Notes: generated from the letters alone by a model not told the origin. DNA of 64,000 nucleotides from Mesorhizobium sp. ORS 3324 (GCA_000824825.2 LM655202.1:98995-162994); one strand, 5' to 3'. Positions 1 through 9,183 are shown, numbered from the stretch's first letter. Numbers and translations: made by a program.

Positions 1-65
1 GGAATTGCGTGAAAACAAAGGGATAGAGCGGTTCGCCGTTTCCGTGAAACGGTGAACCGCTCTAG
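1..65. repeat. Intergenic palindromic repeat, copy 1
   Basis: The first 65 bases hold an imperfect palindrome: GAGCGGTTC near 27-35 pairs with GAACCGCTC near 55-63, with CCGTTTCC and GGAAACGG-like arms inside. A clearly related copy lies at 55951-56016, sharing GGAATTGC, GAAAA, ACAAAG and GGTTCGCCG blocks in the same order. It resembles the short palindromic repeats scattered between genes of rhizobial genomes (recalled). It sits just downstream of the FecR gene, so it may also end its transcript. Confidence 0.6.
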
Positions 66-146
66 CCCCGACCGGTCGGCGAAGTCGAATACCGGGCGCG
101 CCAAGAAAAAGAGCGGCTATCTGTTGCTCCTGCCTTTGCCACCGCG

Positions 147-1019
147 CTATCCGTGGCCAGGGCCGTTGGATTTTCCGGGATTGCTGGGATCGTGCTTACC
201 CGGATCATTTCCATGGCCGTTGTTGCCGTCATCCACGTCGCCCTGCGGTGGCGGGTCCGGCGGATTGGGCGTGCCCGGACTGGGTGGACCGGGCGCCGGT
301 GAGTTGCGCTGCTGAGGCCGCGCCGTATGCTCTTGCTGAACGGCAGCCGTAAGCCCGCAATTTCCGCCGATTGCGCCAAGGCCTCCCGAAAGCTGCTGAT
401 TGCCGGTCAGAAACGGCAATGCCCGCGGGGTGCCGAGTTCGGCGAGCACAGATCGATTGACCTTGATAACGTCGGTCATCGCGCCTGATGGCGACGCGAC
501 CACACAATCGCAGCGCCGCTTCAGTTCCCTGCATCCGCCGCCGCTGCAGAAGCGGGCCGACCCTTTCAAGAGCACGACGGCGGTTTTGCCGCTGGGCGCG
601 ATGTGGACATCGAATGCTGTTCCCCGCACGCCTATCGTGCCTGCAGGCGTCACGATCTGGTAGGCGGACGAAGGCGAGCTTCCGCTCATCCAGCGAAACG
701 TTCCCTTGGCGGCGCGGATGGTAAGGTTCTTCACCGAATTGTCATCGTTGAAGACGTACTTGTCGATGACGACGGAAGAACCCCACCCTACTGCCAGCTT
801 GGTGCCGTCCAGGAACACGAACTGACCAAGCCCGGTATTGGAAGTCCTGATACGTTCGTCCCGATGAACGGGTGCGCTGACCTCCAGCGGTCCGGTTGCG
901 CCGGTAACGGCAGTCTTGATCACGACTGCCTGGCCCACTGCTTCGGCGGCCCTTGTCGGTGTCGCATTGTTGAGCGTCGCGGTCAGTGCGACAATAGCAA
1001 CCCACCTCAAGGACGGCAT
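147..1019 (-). CDS. FecR-domain secreted protein
   Basis: A 290-residue protein with an N-terminal signal peptide (residues 1 to about 25, ending TPTRA-AEA), followed by a FecR domain: the VSAPVHRDERIRTSNTG stretch, then LTIRAAKGTFRWMSG and the hallmark TPAGTIGVRGTAFDV. Such domains are usually periplasmic or exported and occur in surface or signalling proteins; unlike iron-signalling FecR it has no anti-sigma N-terminal part. A CxxC-type cysteine cluster (CSGGGC, CDC) follows the domain. The last ~70 residues are Pro/Gly/Asn/His-rich low complexity. The start at 1019 is chosen because AGGAGG lies 6 bases upstream; a longer frame to 1079 has no such site. It is transcribed divergently from the glycosyltransferase genes. 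Substrate or partner unknown. Confidence 0.8.
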   Translation of the reverse strand: MPSLRWVAIVALTATLNNATPTRAAEAVGQAVVIKTAVTGATGPLEVSAPVHRDERIRTSNTGLGQFVFLDGTKLAVGWGSSVVIDKYVFNDDNSVKNLTIRAAKGTFRWMSGSSPSSAYQIVTPAGTIGVRGTAFDVHIAPSGKTAVVLLKGSARFCSGGGCRELKRRCDCVVASPSGAMTDVIKVNRSVLAELGTPRALPFLTGNQQLSGGLGAIGGNCGLTAAVQQEHTARPQQRNSPAPGPPSPGTPNPPDPPPQGDVDDGNNGHGNDPGKHDPSNPGKSNGPGHG

Positions 1020-1579
1020 GGCAACCTCCTGAAATGCCCTTATTAGCACATGCTTGAAAGTCTGTCCCTGCAGATGCATACATCAATTTGAGTAGAACAT
1101 ATTCGTTCGCTCAGGCGACCTCGAAAGGACAATCGTCGAGGCTAGGTTCTGTGCTTGTGTGGACCGCGCGGGTTCCGTTAGTTTTCTTTGACCCCGTGCG
1201 CATCGAGTCGGAGATGGAACGCCGTGCTGTTACAGAATTCGTCTGCTGAGAGACAAGGCGATGATTTGCGTTGGCGACGCAAGAGCGCGCATTCGGAAAG
1301 CAGGAACTTCGGCCAGCCTGCGATCTGTCTGGAGACAAGTGCGTATTATGCGCCGTGATCTATGCACAGCGCGACGAGACCGACGAGGCCGATGCGCTGG
1401 GCATCGCATCTGATGCACATGGCAGCTGAGCAGACGCAGCTTCAGCACATGGACCTCTCGAGTAATGCAATTGAAAAAATTGCTCCCTCATGTTTCAAGA
1501 CAGGTCGATAGACCCCGCCATGATGGTTTCGGATCCTGTGGGGTAGCCCATGGTCCTCAAAGCGAGAATTCGTTCAACA
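1020..1579. other. Gene-free stretch between FecR gene and glycosyltransferase operon
   Basis: About 560 bases between two divergent genes. It contains only short open frames with poor codon bias and no recognisable protein motif, and I see no tRNA-like fold. It must hold the promoters of both flanking genes, but I cannot pick convincing -35/-10 pairs by eye. Confidence 0.5.
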
Positions 1580-2794
1580 ATGACGCAGCACGCACAAGAC
1601 GCTCGAATTCTCATGTACAGCCACGACACGTTCGGGCTTGGCCACTTGCAGCGCTGCCGGACGATCGCGCATTCGCTGGTTGGGGATTTCCACGGACTTC
1701 AGGTGCTTATCATTTCGGGTGCGCCCATTGCCGGCGCCTTCGACTACCGCGCCCGCGTCGACTTCGTGAAGATCCCCAGCGTCATCAAGTTGCGCAACGG
1801 TGAATACACCTCGCTGGAAAAGGATATCGATCTGCATGAGACGCTAAGAATGCGCCAGTCGATCATTCGTCACACAGCCGAGACCTTCCGGCCGGATATC
1901 TTCATCGTCGACAAGGAACCGCTCGGCCTGCGCGGTGAGATCGAGGACACGCTGTCCTACCTCAAGACGCGAGGCACCACGCTCGTGCTTGGCCTGCGCG
2001 AGGTGATGGACGCGCCTCAACTGCTCGAAGCAGAGTGGGCATTGAGGGATGTGATGCGCAAGATAGGCCTGTTCTACGACAAGGTCTGGGCCTATGGTCC
2101 GCCGGATTTTTACGATCCGTTGACCGGCTTGGATGTGCCGCCGGCTGTCAGGGCAAAGATGAAGTTCGTCGGTTTCCTGCAACGGAGCTTGCCGCAGAAC
2201 GAGTTGCCCGGCCATCGGCCTGAGGGCGACTATATCCTCGTTACCACAGGTGGCGGCGGTGATGGCGCCGAACTGATCCACGATGTCATCGACGCCTATC
2301 AGCAGGACCCGCAATTGCAGCATAGGGCGCTGATCGTGCTTGGGCCTTACATGCCGGCGCGCAAGCGCAACAAGCTGCGCAAGAAGGGGGCAAAGGTCCC
2401 CTATATCAAGATCATCGACTTCGACAACCGCATGGAAGAGCTGATTGCGGGCGCCAGGGCGGTAGTGGCGATGGGCGGTTACAACACCTATTGCGAGATA
2501 CTGTCGTTCGACAAGCCGGCGCTGATCGTGCCGCGCGTCGAGCCCCGCGAGGAACAACTCATCAGAGCACGACGCGCAGCCGAACTCGGCCTCATCGAGA
2601 TGCTTTTGCCGGAGGAAGCTGAGGATTCCCAGCGGTTTGCAGATGCACTGAAGGTATTGCCGGACCGTGCCCGCCCATCGCAGAGCAATCCGCATCTGAC
2701 GCTGGAAGGGCTGCCTCACATTTCCGAAATCGTCGCCGAATTGCTCGACCGGCGGGCCGGCCATCACCTTTCGGTCATTGAAGGCACGAACTGA
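1580..2794 (+). CDS. MurG-like (GT28-type) glycosyltransferase
   Basis: A ~404-residue protein opening with ARILMYSHDTFGLGHLQRC, the Gly-rich N-terminal acceptor loop of MurG/GT28-like enzymes, and carrying the C-terminal donor-binding region VVAMGGYNTYCEILSFDKPALIVPR with the GGYNT and following acidic/EEQ element. A ILVTTGGGGDG loop begins the second Rossmann half. No membrane segment. It likely transfers a sugar from a nucleotide donor in the cytoplasm; the acceptor is unknown. It heads a tight three-gene glycosyltransferase run. The related protein at 4037-5233 has the same architecture (YVQHLLGIGHLARASR; SQAGYNTVCD), so the two flank a GT4 enzyme. Start 1580 is preferred because conserved sequence begins right after it; ATG 1550 is possible. 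Confidence 0.82.
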   Translation: MTQHAQDARILMYSHDTFGLGHLQRCRTIAHSLVGDFHGLQVLIISGAPIAGAFDYRARVDFVKIPSVIKLRNGEYTSLEKDIDLHETLRMRQSIIRHTAETFRPDIFIVDKEPLGLRGEIEDTLSYLKTRGTTLVLGLREVMDAPQLLEAEWALRDVMRKIGLFYDKVWAYGPPDFYDPLTGLDVPPAVRAKMKFVGFLQRSLPQNELPGHRPEGDYILVTTGGGGDGAELIHDVIDAYQQDPQLQHRALIVLGPYMPARKRNKLRKKGAKVPYIKIIDFDNRMEELIAGARAVVAMGGYNTYCEILSFDKPALIVPRVEPREEQLIRARRAAELGLIEMLLPEEAEDSQRFADALKVLPDRARPSQSNPHLTLEGLPHISEIVAELLDRRAGHHLSVIEGTN

Positions 2795-2795
2795 G

Positions 2796-4040
2796 TTGCG
2801 ACATCGCAAAATCGTCGTGGTTCTGAAGGGCTATCCGCGGCTGTCGGAAACCTTCATCGCGCAGGAACTGCTCGGGCTGGAGCGTGCGGGATTCGAACTA
2901 ATACTCGTCGCGCTCAGGCGGCCGACCGACGCAAAGCGCCATCCGGTGCATAACGAGATCAAAGCGCCCGTCCATTATCTGCCGGAATATCTGCATGAAG
3001 AACCACTGCGCGTGATTCGCTCGCTGCTTGCATGTCTGCCGCGGCCGGGCTTCTGGCGCGCGCTCGGATCGCTGGCCATCGATATCCCCCGCGACTTTAC
3101 GCGCAATCGCGCGCGCCGCTTCGGGCAAGCGCTCGTGCTGGCGGCCGAATGGCCGGAAGATGCGGCCTGGCTGCATGCGCATTTCGCGCACACTCCGGCA
3201 TCGGTGACACGCTATGCCAGCCAGCTTCGTGGCCTGCCCTGGAGCTGCTCGGCCCATGCCAAGGACATCTGGACTTCGGCCGACTGGGATCTTGCCGGCA
3301 AGCTTTCCTCGGCGCGTTGGACGGTCACTTGCACGAAAACCGGCTTCGACCGTCTGAAAAAACTCGCCAACGGCAACTCGTCTTTACATCTGAGCTATCA
3401 CGGGCTCGACCTTGATCGCTTCGGCAGTTTCGGCGCGGCGCGGAAACAGCGTGACGGCTCGGCACCGGACGAACCGGTTATCGTTCTGAGCGTCGGGCGC
3501 GCCGTTGAAAAGAAAGGTTACGATACCTTGCTGGAGGCCCTAGCCCTCTTGCCTGGCGATTTGGCGTGGCGTTTCGAGCATATCGGCGGCGGCGGGGAAC
3601 TGGAACGGCTCAAGGCGCTGGCGCAAAAGCTCGGACTGGATGGTCGTGTCTCTTGGAAAGGCGCGCTTGCGCAGGAGGAGGTGCTTGAGCACTACCGCAG
3701 CGCCGACATCTTCGCCCTGGCCTGCAGGATCACTGCGAACGGCGACCGGGACGGTCTGCCGAATGTTCTGGTTGAGGCGGCTAGCCAGCGGCTTGCCTGC
3801 GTGTCGACCGATATTTCCGGCGTGCCGGAGCTTTTATCTTCGGATGAAACCGGGCTGCTCGTCCCGACAGAAAACCCGATAGCCCTGGCACAGGCGCTGG
3901 AGCGCCTGATCCGTGATCCCGTGCTGCGCGCCCGGCTGGGCGATGCCGCAGAGCGGCGCGTGCGCGGCAATTTCGATCATATGGCAAGCATTGGACAGCT
4001 CAAGGAACTGTTCGAGCGGGAGTGGCAGGTCGCCGAATGA
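2796..4040 (+). CDS. GT4-family glycosyltransferase
   Basis: About 414 residues of GT-B fold. The N-terminal half starts KIVVVLKGYPRLSETFIAQE, a motif shared by colanic-acid type GT4 enzymes (WcaL/AmsK-like, recalled). The C-terminal half has VLSVGRAVEKKGYDTLLEAL, then DGLPNVLVEAASQRLACVST and SGVPELL, the usual donor-binding EX7E region with G/V substitutions. The frame has no early ATG; TTG at 2796 is favoured because GAAGG sits 11 bases upstream, while TTG at 2778 lacks a ribosome site. It begins at the end of the preceding gene and overlaps the next gene by 4 bases, so the three are translationally coupled. Cytoplasmic; likely adds a hexose to a surface glycan. Confidence 0.82.
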   Translation: MRHRKIVVVLKGYPRLSETFIAQELLGLERAGFELILVALRRPTDAKRHPVHNEIKAPVHYLPEYLHEEPLRVIRSLLACLPRPGFWRALGSLAIDIPRDFTRNRARRFGQALVLAAEWPEDAAWLHAHFAHTPASVTRYASQLRGLPWSCSAHAKDIWTSADWDLAGKLSSARWTVTCTKTGFDRLKKLANGNSSLHLSYHGLDLDRFGSFGAARKQRDGSAPDEPVIVLSVGRAVEKKGYDTLLEALALLPGDLAWRFEHIGGGGELERLKALAQKLGLDGRVSWKGALAQEEVLEHYRSADIFALACRITANGDRDGLPNVLVEAASQRLACVSTDISGVPELLSSDETGLLVPTENPIALAQALERLIRDPVLRARLGDAAERRVRGNFDHMASIGQLKELFEREWQVAE

Positions 4041-5233
4041 AGCGGCTGCGCGCTTTCTTCTATGTCCAGCACCTCCTCGGTATCGGCCATCTCGCGCGCG
4101 CCAGCCGCATTGCGGCGGCTCTGGTCGATGACGGGTTTGACGTAACCGTGGTGACCGGCGGAGCGCCGATAGCGGGGTTTCCGGGACCGGGGGTAAAATC
4201 TGTAACCCTGCCACCTGTGACCTCTGGTGATGAAGGGTTTTCCGAACTTGTCGACCTGCAGGGCAAACCCATCGACGAAGATTTCAAGAAATGGCGCTCG
4301 GAGATGCTGCTGCAGGCATACCGGGATTGCAGGCCCGATATCGTCATTGTCGAGGCGTTTCCATTTGGACGCCGGCAGATGCGTTTCGAACTGCTGCCGC
4401 TGATCGCGGCCATCGAAGCGACGTCGCCCAGACCGCTCCTGGCTACGTCCGTCCGTGATATTCTTCAGGAGCGCGTCAAGCCGGGTCGAAACCAGGAAAC
4501 GGTCGATCTCATCAACAGGCATTTCGACCTGGTTATGGTTCACGGCGATCCGGCTTTCGCAACCATCGACAAGACATTTCCACTTGCTGGGTCGATTGCG
4601 GCCGAGGTTGCCTACACAGGGCTCGTTGCCGCGCCGCCATCGCCGGCAGCTTCCGAGCGCTTCGACGTTCTGGTGTCGGTTGGCGGCGGGGCTGCTGGAA
4701 AGAGCCTTGTCACTGCCACTATCGCAGCTGCGCGGAATGCCAACAGCGCTTGGAAATGGTGTTTGATCACCGGTCCAAACCTGCCGAAAAACGAGTTTGA
4801 TGCGATCGCGCGGGATGCCACGCCGGGCCTGTCCGTCTTCCGGTTCCGCGAGGATTTCGCCAGCCTGCTGACCGGCGCCCGGCTGTCAGTCTCGCAGGCG
4901 GGTTACAACACGGTCTGCGACGTCCTGCGCGCGGGCTGTCGCTCCCTGCTCGTCCCATTTGCAGCCGGCGCGGAAACCGAACAGACGGTTCGCGCGCTGA
5001 TGCTCGAAGAACTCGGTCTTGCAACGGTGCTGAAGGAAAAGGACTTAACGCCTGAAGGTTTGGCGCAAGCGATCGTACAGGCGCTTGCAGGACCGACGCC
5101 ATCCTCGCATCGTCTCGATCTGGAAGGCGCGCGTCGATCGGCGCAAATCCTGCGCGAGCGATATCGAACATGGTCCCTAAAAGTGGGGCCCGGTTTCGGA
5201 AAAGTTCATGATCAGACAGACGATAGATGCTGA
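4037..5233 (+). CDS. MurG-like (GT28-type) glycosyltransferase with repeat-derived C-terminus
   Basis: A 398-residue GT-B protein: RAFFYVQHLLGIGHLARASR at the N-terminus, VLVSVGGGAAGKSL in the middle and SVSQAGYNTVCDVLRAG near residue 290, the C-terminal donor site of GT28-like enzymes. ATG at 4037 overlaps the previous stop (ATGA), indicating coupling. The final ~22 residues (from about 5170) read through DNA that looks like a rhizobial intergenic repeat (AAAAGTGG, GGTTTCGGAAAAG, ATCATG-like blocks), so the original C-terminus was probably shorter and the repeat now supplies the stop. Last gene of the three-glycosyltransferase unit. Confidence 0.8.
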   Translation: MKRLRAFFYVQHLLGIGHLARASRIAAALVDDGFDVTVVTGGAPIAGFPGPGVKSVTLPPVTSGDEGFSELVDLQGKPIDEDFKKWRSEMLLQAYRDCRPDIVIVEAFPFGRRQMRFELLPLIAAIEATSPRPLLATSVRDILQERVKPGRNQETVDLINRHFDLVMVHGDPAFATIDKTFPLAGSIAAEVAYTGLVAAPPSPAASERFDVLVSVGGGAAGKSLVTATIAAARNANSAWKWCLITGPNLPKNEFDAIARDATPGLSVFRFREDFASLLTGARLSVSQAGYNTVCDVLRAGCRSLLVPFAAGAETEQTVRALMLEELGLATVLKEKDLTPEGLAQAIVQALAGPTPSSHRLDLEGARRSAQILRERYRTWSLKVGPGFGKVHDQTDDRC

Positions 5234-5335
5234 CGCGCGTCGCGTGTGGTGAGATTCGCGCGACCTCCTTTAAGTCCTTGTTTCATGCATGTCGCCGTCG
5301 CAAAACCGCTACACAGTTTGGGCGAAATGCATCAA
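5170..5335. repeat. Rhizobial intergenic repeat, degenerate copy
   Basis: The stretch from the GT gene's 3' end to the convergent methyltransferase contains GACGCGCGTCGCG, then GCATGTCGCCGTCGCAAAACCGCTACACAGTTTGGGCG-like sequence ending in ATGCAT. The same blocks, better preserved, recur at 23720-23836 (GCATGTCGTTGTCCC, AAAACCGCTGCACAG, TTTTGGGCGGCATGC). The GCATGTCG and GGGCG-CATGC ends form an inverted repeat. It closely recalls the abundant repeats of Mesorhizobium intergenic regions. It may serve as a bidirectional terminator between convergent genes. Confidence 0.65.
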
Positions 5336-6039
5336 ACGGTTCCAATCAGCATGAAGCGCGTGTAGTTCTTTGTCGGCAGTTCGCCGGAGAACCGCACGTC
5401 CCGCAGCGCCGCCATTGCTTCGAAGGCTGCCAGTGAAGCCACGCAGTTGACGTGCGTGGGCTCGCTGAAATAATCGTTCGATTGCAGCAGTACATTCGTG
5501 TCCCGTGGAAGCAGCGCAAGCCAGGCGCGCAGATCGGGTATGTGTTCGCAGCTCGTATTGATCACCATGTCGGGCCGCCCGGCCGCATAGTCGAGCGCGT
5601 ACATATCTGCCGTCACCGCCCGGAACCGGTCGCCGGCTTCCCGGTTGAGGGTCCGGGCGACCGGCGCGACTTCGGGATCGATGTCGATGCTATCAATCGC
5701 CGCGATGTCGAAGCGAGCGTCGTTGAAAAGCATTGCCGGCAATACGCCGTACCATCCACCCAGAACCCACATGCGTTCGAACCGGCCGCCGTGGCTGTCG
5801 AACAGCCTGTCGAGCGCCCACTTTTTGCAGGCGACCTGCTTGTGGTTGAAGGCGTTGGCGATATCTGCCTTCGGATGCTTGGCGATGACGCGCGCCAGCC
5901 CCGCCACGAGAGGGCAGTCGACATAGGCGGCAATTCCCCGCGAGAGGTCCAACGCTTGCTCGCGCCAGTCCATGCCTGCATTGCGTGGTTGCGTGACATC
6001 CATCATATTCGTCTTGTATGTTGGGATTTCGGGCGACAC
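5332..6039 (-). CDS. Putative class I SAM-dependent methyltransferase
   Basis: A 235-residue protein with a Rossmann-like order: a glycine-containing first strand (RMWVLGGWYGVLPAML), an acidic second strand (IAAIDSIDIDPEVAPVARTLN) and a downstream PDMVINTSCEHIPDLRAWL strand where class I methyltransferases place their catalytic/adenine region. The usual GxGxG is weak (GGWYG), so the assignment is by fold order rather than by a strict motif. Soluble, no signal. Start GTG 6039 has GGGAGG 12 bases upstream; ATG 6006 is an alternative. It lies opposite to the glycosyltransferase genes and converges on them; it could modify the same glycan, but that is inference from position. Confidence 0.6.
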   Translation of the reverse strand: MSPEIPTYKTNMMDVTQPRNAGMDWREQALDLSRGIAAYVDCPLVAGLARVIAKHPKADIANAFNHKQVACKKWALDRLFDSHGGRFERMWVLGGWYGVLPAMLFNDARFDIAAIDSIDIDPEVAPVARTLNREAGDRFRAVTADMYALDYAAGRPDMVINTSCEHIPDLRAWLALLPRDTNVLLQSNDYFSEPTHVNCVASLAAFEAMAALRDVRFSGELPTKNYTRFMLIGTV

Positions 6040-6085
6040 AACGCAATCTTGCCTCCCGCAAGGCTGGTTGTCCGCGGATGTGATT

Positions 6086-6451
6086 ATGCTTCAAGCCGCT
6101 TCGCCATTGCCCGGTGCCGGAAAGAGGCTGTTGCATCTGTCCGATCCATCGGCGTTCATCCGCCGGCACCAGCAGCGCAGCTGTGGCCTCGTGCCGCTCG
6201 ACTGTTCGCCAAAACCCTACCGAAGCCGCGAGCCGATTGGCCAGCTGCTTTCTTCGCTGATCAACAATGCCCATGTCGTGGATATCGACCATGCGCCGGA
6301 ACTGGATCGCGCCGCCTCGCAGGTTCCTTTCATCGTTGAGCGCAGGACGATCACCGTGCACTGTGGCCTCGAGCTTGTCGTTGGCGACGAAGAAATTGCC
6401 GATACGCCATTAGCCGGCAGGTGCTTCTACAGCCTGCAGCCTTGCAATTGA
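6086..6451 (+). CDS. Small conserved-looking protein of unknown function
   Basis: A ~121-residue frame with strong G/C preference at third codon positions, ending 17 bases before the ABC-like gene. No membrane segment, no signal peptide and no motif that I recognise; it has five cysteines spread along the chain (for example RCFYSLQPCN at the end) and acidic/aliphatic blocks such as VVDIDHAPELD. Codon bias and close spacing support a real gene co-transcribed with the ABC-like gene. The start is uncertain: ATG 6086 avoids overlap with the divergent methyltransferase, GTG 6080 is also possible. Confidence 0.5.
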   Translation: MLQAASPLPGAGKRLLHLSDPSAFIRRHQQRSCGLVPLDCSPKPYRSREPIGQLLSSLINNAHVVDIDHAPELDRAASQVPFIVERRTITVHCGLELVVGDEEIADTPLAGRCFYSLQPCN

Positions 6452-6468
6452 ACGGTCCACAGTCGGAT

Positions 6469-9183
6469 ATGGAACCCAGTCTAGCCCGCTATATCTGGAC
6501 GCACACCAAAAAGCAGCAGGTCTGGATATTGGTCATCGTCCTGCTTTCGATGATCCCGTATTTCATGTCCTTCGACCTGCCGAAGCTGATCGTCAACGGC
6601 CCGATCCAAGGCAAGGGTTTCGAGCAACCGGGCGCGACCCGGCCATTCATGAGACTGCACTATGACCTGCCGTTCATCGGAGAAGTCCAGTTCTTCTCCG
6701 GTTTCCAGCTCGACCGCGAAGAGACGCTGTTTGCCCTGAGCCTTGTGTTCCTCCTGCTCGTCATCATCAACGGCCTGTTCAAGCTCTACATCAACACCTA
6801 CAAGGGCCGCCTCGGCGAACGCATGCTGCGGCGTATCCGCTTCGATCTGGTTGATCGTGTGCTGCGGTTTCCGCCGCGTTACTTCAAGCGCGTGAAATCC
6901 GCCGAAGTGGCGACGATGGTCAAGGACGAGGTCGAGCCGCTGGGCGGCTTCATCGGCGATGCCTTCCTGCAGCCGGTGCTGCTCGGCGGCCAGGCGCTGA
7001 CGGCCATGCTGTTCATCGTGGTCCAGAACTTCTGGCTCGGAATGATCGCCGCCGTGATCGTGGTGATCCAAATCGTGCTCATCCCGCGAATGCGGCGGCG
7101 GCTGATCGTGCTCGGGCGCGAGCGGCAGTTGACGGCGCGCGCGCTTTCGGGCCGGGTTGGCGAAATCGTCGACGGCATCGGCGCGGTCCACATCCACGAT
7201 ACGTCAAATTACGAGCGCGCCGACATAGCCGCCCGGCTCGGGCGCATCTTCAAGATCCGCTTCGATCTTTACCAATGGAAATTCATGGTAAAGTTCCTGA
7301 ACAATTTTCTCGCGCAGCTCACCCCCTTTCTGTTCTACATGATCGGCGGATATCTGGCCATCCAAGGGCGGCTGGACGTCGGCCAGCTCGTGGCCGTGAT
7401 CGGCGCCTACAAGGATCTGCCTGGGCCGATGAAGGAGCTGATCGACTGGGATCAGGCGCGGCAGGATGTCCAGGTCAAATATCAGCAGGTCGTTGAACAG
7501 TTCACGGTCGAGGGTGTCATTGCACCGAGAATCGCGGCGTTGACGATCGAGGATCCCGGTCCGATGACCAACCCGCTGTCAGCGATCAATCTGTCTATAT
7601 CAGACGATGGCGGCGCCATGCTCATCGACCACATCTCTCTCCAGGTCAAGCCGGGTGAGACGGTGGCGCTGGTCAGTACCGCGACAGGTGGAGCGGACGC
7701 GCTCGCAGAAGCCTTCGCGCGGTTGGTCTGGCCGAGCAGCGGAAGGGTTGCTTCGGGCGCCGACGACCTGCTTGAACTCCCCGAAGCAGTGACCGGCCGG
7801 CGCATGTCCTATGCCTCGTCGGATGTTTTCCTGTTCCAGGCAAGCCTCCGCGACAACCTGCTCTACGGGCTGAAGCACGCGCCGCTGACATCGGTGACTT
7901 ATGACGGTGCCGCGGCAGACCAGCGCGACTGGGACATCAAGGAGGCGCACCGGTCGGGCAATACGGATCTCGATATCCACAGCGACTGGATCGACTATGC
8001 TTCCGCCGGCGCTACCGGCCCGCACAACCTCTTCGAGCCTGTGCGTCGGGTGCTCGACGCGGTGGCTCTGTCGCGCGACATTCTCGATCTCGGCTTGCGC
8101 TCCTCGGCCGACCTCACGCGTCATACTGAGCTTGCCGCCCGGATCGTCGAACTGCGTGCGGCGCTGCGAACGCGGCTGGAACACGAAGGGCTGAGCGAAC
8201 TGGTGGTTCCATTCGAACCGGGCGCCTACAACAAGGAAGCAACGATCGGCCAAAACCTGCTTTTCGGCGCCGCCGCCGGCCCCGAACTGGCCGACAGGGC
8301 TCTGGCGGCCAATCCCTATTTTGCTTCTGTGCTGACGCAATCCGGCCTCGATCGCGCGCTCTACGAAATGGGTATGGAGATCGCGGAACAGGCGATCGAG
8401 CTGTTTGCCGACCTGCCGCCCGATCACCAGTTCTTTCAGCAGCTCGCCTTCATGAGCGCGGAGGAAATACCCGCCTACGAAACCTTGCTGCAAAGGCTCA
8501 AGAACCGACCCTACGAGACGGTTTCGGAGAACGATCGCGCCATGATCGTCACCTTGAGCTTTGCCTATATCGAGCCTAGGCACCGCTTCGGCCTGCTGAG
8601 CGACGAATTGATGAGCAAGGTCGTCGCTGCACGCAACCTGTTCTATGAAAACCTGCCGCCCGAGCTGCAGAATGCGGTCGAACGGTACGATCCCGCCAAA
8701 TACATTGCCGCGGCTACCGTGATGGACAATGTCCTGTTCGGGCGCGTAGGCAACAACCATCCCGACGCGCCGGACCGCATACGCTCCATCGTCTATGACA
8801 TTCTCGATGAACTGGGGCTTTATGCCGAACTGCTGGATGTCGGCCTGGACTTCAACGTCGGCTCCGGCGGCAGGCGGCTGACCGGTGGACAGCGACAGAA
8901 GCTCGATGTTGCCCGGGCCTTGCTCAAGCGTCCCGATTTTCTCATTCTCAACCGGCCGCTGGAGGCGCTCGACCAGCGCATGCAGGAGAAGGTGCTGCGA
9001 AACGTGCTCGAGGAAGCCAGACGCGACGGCCATTCGCCGGCAATTGTGTGGGTCGTGACGAACCCGGCAATGGGGATGATGTTCGATCGCGTTGTCGTCT
9101 TCGACTCGGGTCGTTTGGTGGAAGACGGAACGCAAGAGACACTTCTGGCACGGAGCGGTATTTTCAAGCAACTGGTGTCATAG
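6469..9183 (+). CDS. ABC-exporter-like protein with degenerate nucleotide-binding domain
   Basis: A 904-residue protein. Residues 1-330 look like an ABC type 1 transmembrane domain (segments near 20-40, 95-115, 175-205, 285-305). The ABC domain starts near 385, but the Walker A slot (about 402-410) reads STATGGADA instead of GxxGxGKS/T; the Q-loop glutamine is replaced (YASSDVFLF); Walker B is FLILNRP instead of LLLDEP; and the switch histidine is a threonine (WVVTNPAM). The signature is present as LTGGQRQ near residue 803. About 300 extra residues separate the Q-loop region from the signature. Three copies of a post-Q-loop motif occur: ASLRDNLLYG, ATIGQNLLFG and ATVMDNVLFG. ATP hydrolysis by this chain is unlikely. 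It precedes a cyclic-nucleotide-binding protein. A regulatory or scaffold membrane role is inference. Confidence 0.85.
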   Translation: MEPSLARYIWTHTKKQQVWILVIVLLSMIPYFMSFDLPKLIVNGPIQGKGFEQPGATRPFMRLHYDLPFIGEVQFFSGFQLDREETLFALSLVFLLLVIINGLFKLYINTYKGRLGERMLRRIRFDLVDRVLRFPPRYFKRVKSAEVATMVKDEVEPLGGFIGDAFLQPVLLGGQALTAMLFIVVQNFWLGMIAAVIVVIQIVLIPRMRRRLIVLGRERQLTARALSGRVGEIVDGIGAVHIHDTSNYERADIAARLGRIFKIRFDLYQWKFMVKFLNNFLAQLTPFLFYMIGGYLAIQGRLDVGQLVAVIGAYKDLPGPMKELIDWDQARQDVQVKYQQVVEQFTVEGVIAPRIAALTIEDPGPMTNPLSAINLSISDDGGAMLIDHISLQVKPGETVALVSTATGGADALAEAFARLVWPSSGRVASGADDLLELPEAVTGRRMSYASSDVFLFQASLRDNLLYGLKHAPLTSVTYDGAAADQRDWDIKEAHRSGNTDLDIHSDWIDYASAGATGPHNLFEPVRRVLDAVALSRDILDLGLRSSADLTRHTELAARIVELRAALRTRLEHEGLSELVVPFEPGAYNKEATIGQNLLFGAAAGPELADRALAANPYFASVLTQSGLDRALYEMGMEIAEQAIELFADLPPDHQFFQQLAFMSAEEIPAYETLLQRLKNRPYETVSENDRAMIVTLSFAYIEPRHRFGLLSDELMSKVVAARNLFYENLPPELQNAVERYDPAKYIAAATVMDNVLFGRVGNNHPDAPDRIRSIVYDILDELGLYAELLDVGLDFNVGSGGRRLTGGQRQKLDVARALLKRPDFLILNRPLEALDQRMQEKVLRNVLEEARRDGHSPAIVWVVTNPAMGMMFDRVVVFDSGRLVEDGTQETLLARSGIFKQLVS

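Noticed and set aside
7600..9171. 523-residue minus-strand open frame opposite the ABC-like gene
   Set aside because: It is the antisense shadow of a long high-GC gene; composition is His/Arg/Gln-rich with no family motif, while the plus strand has clear ABC features.
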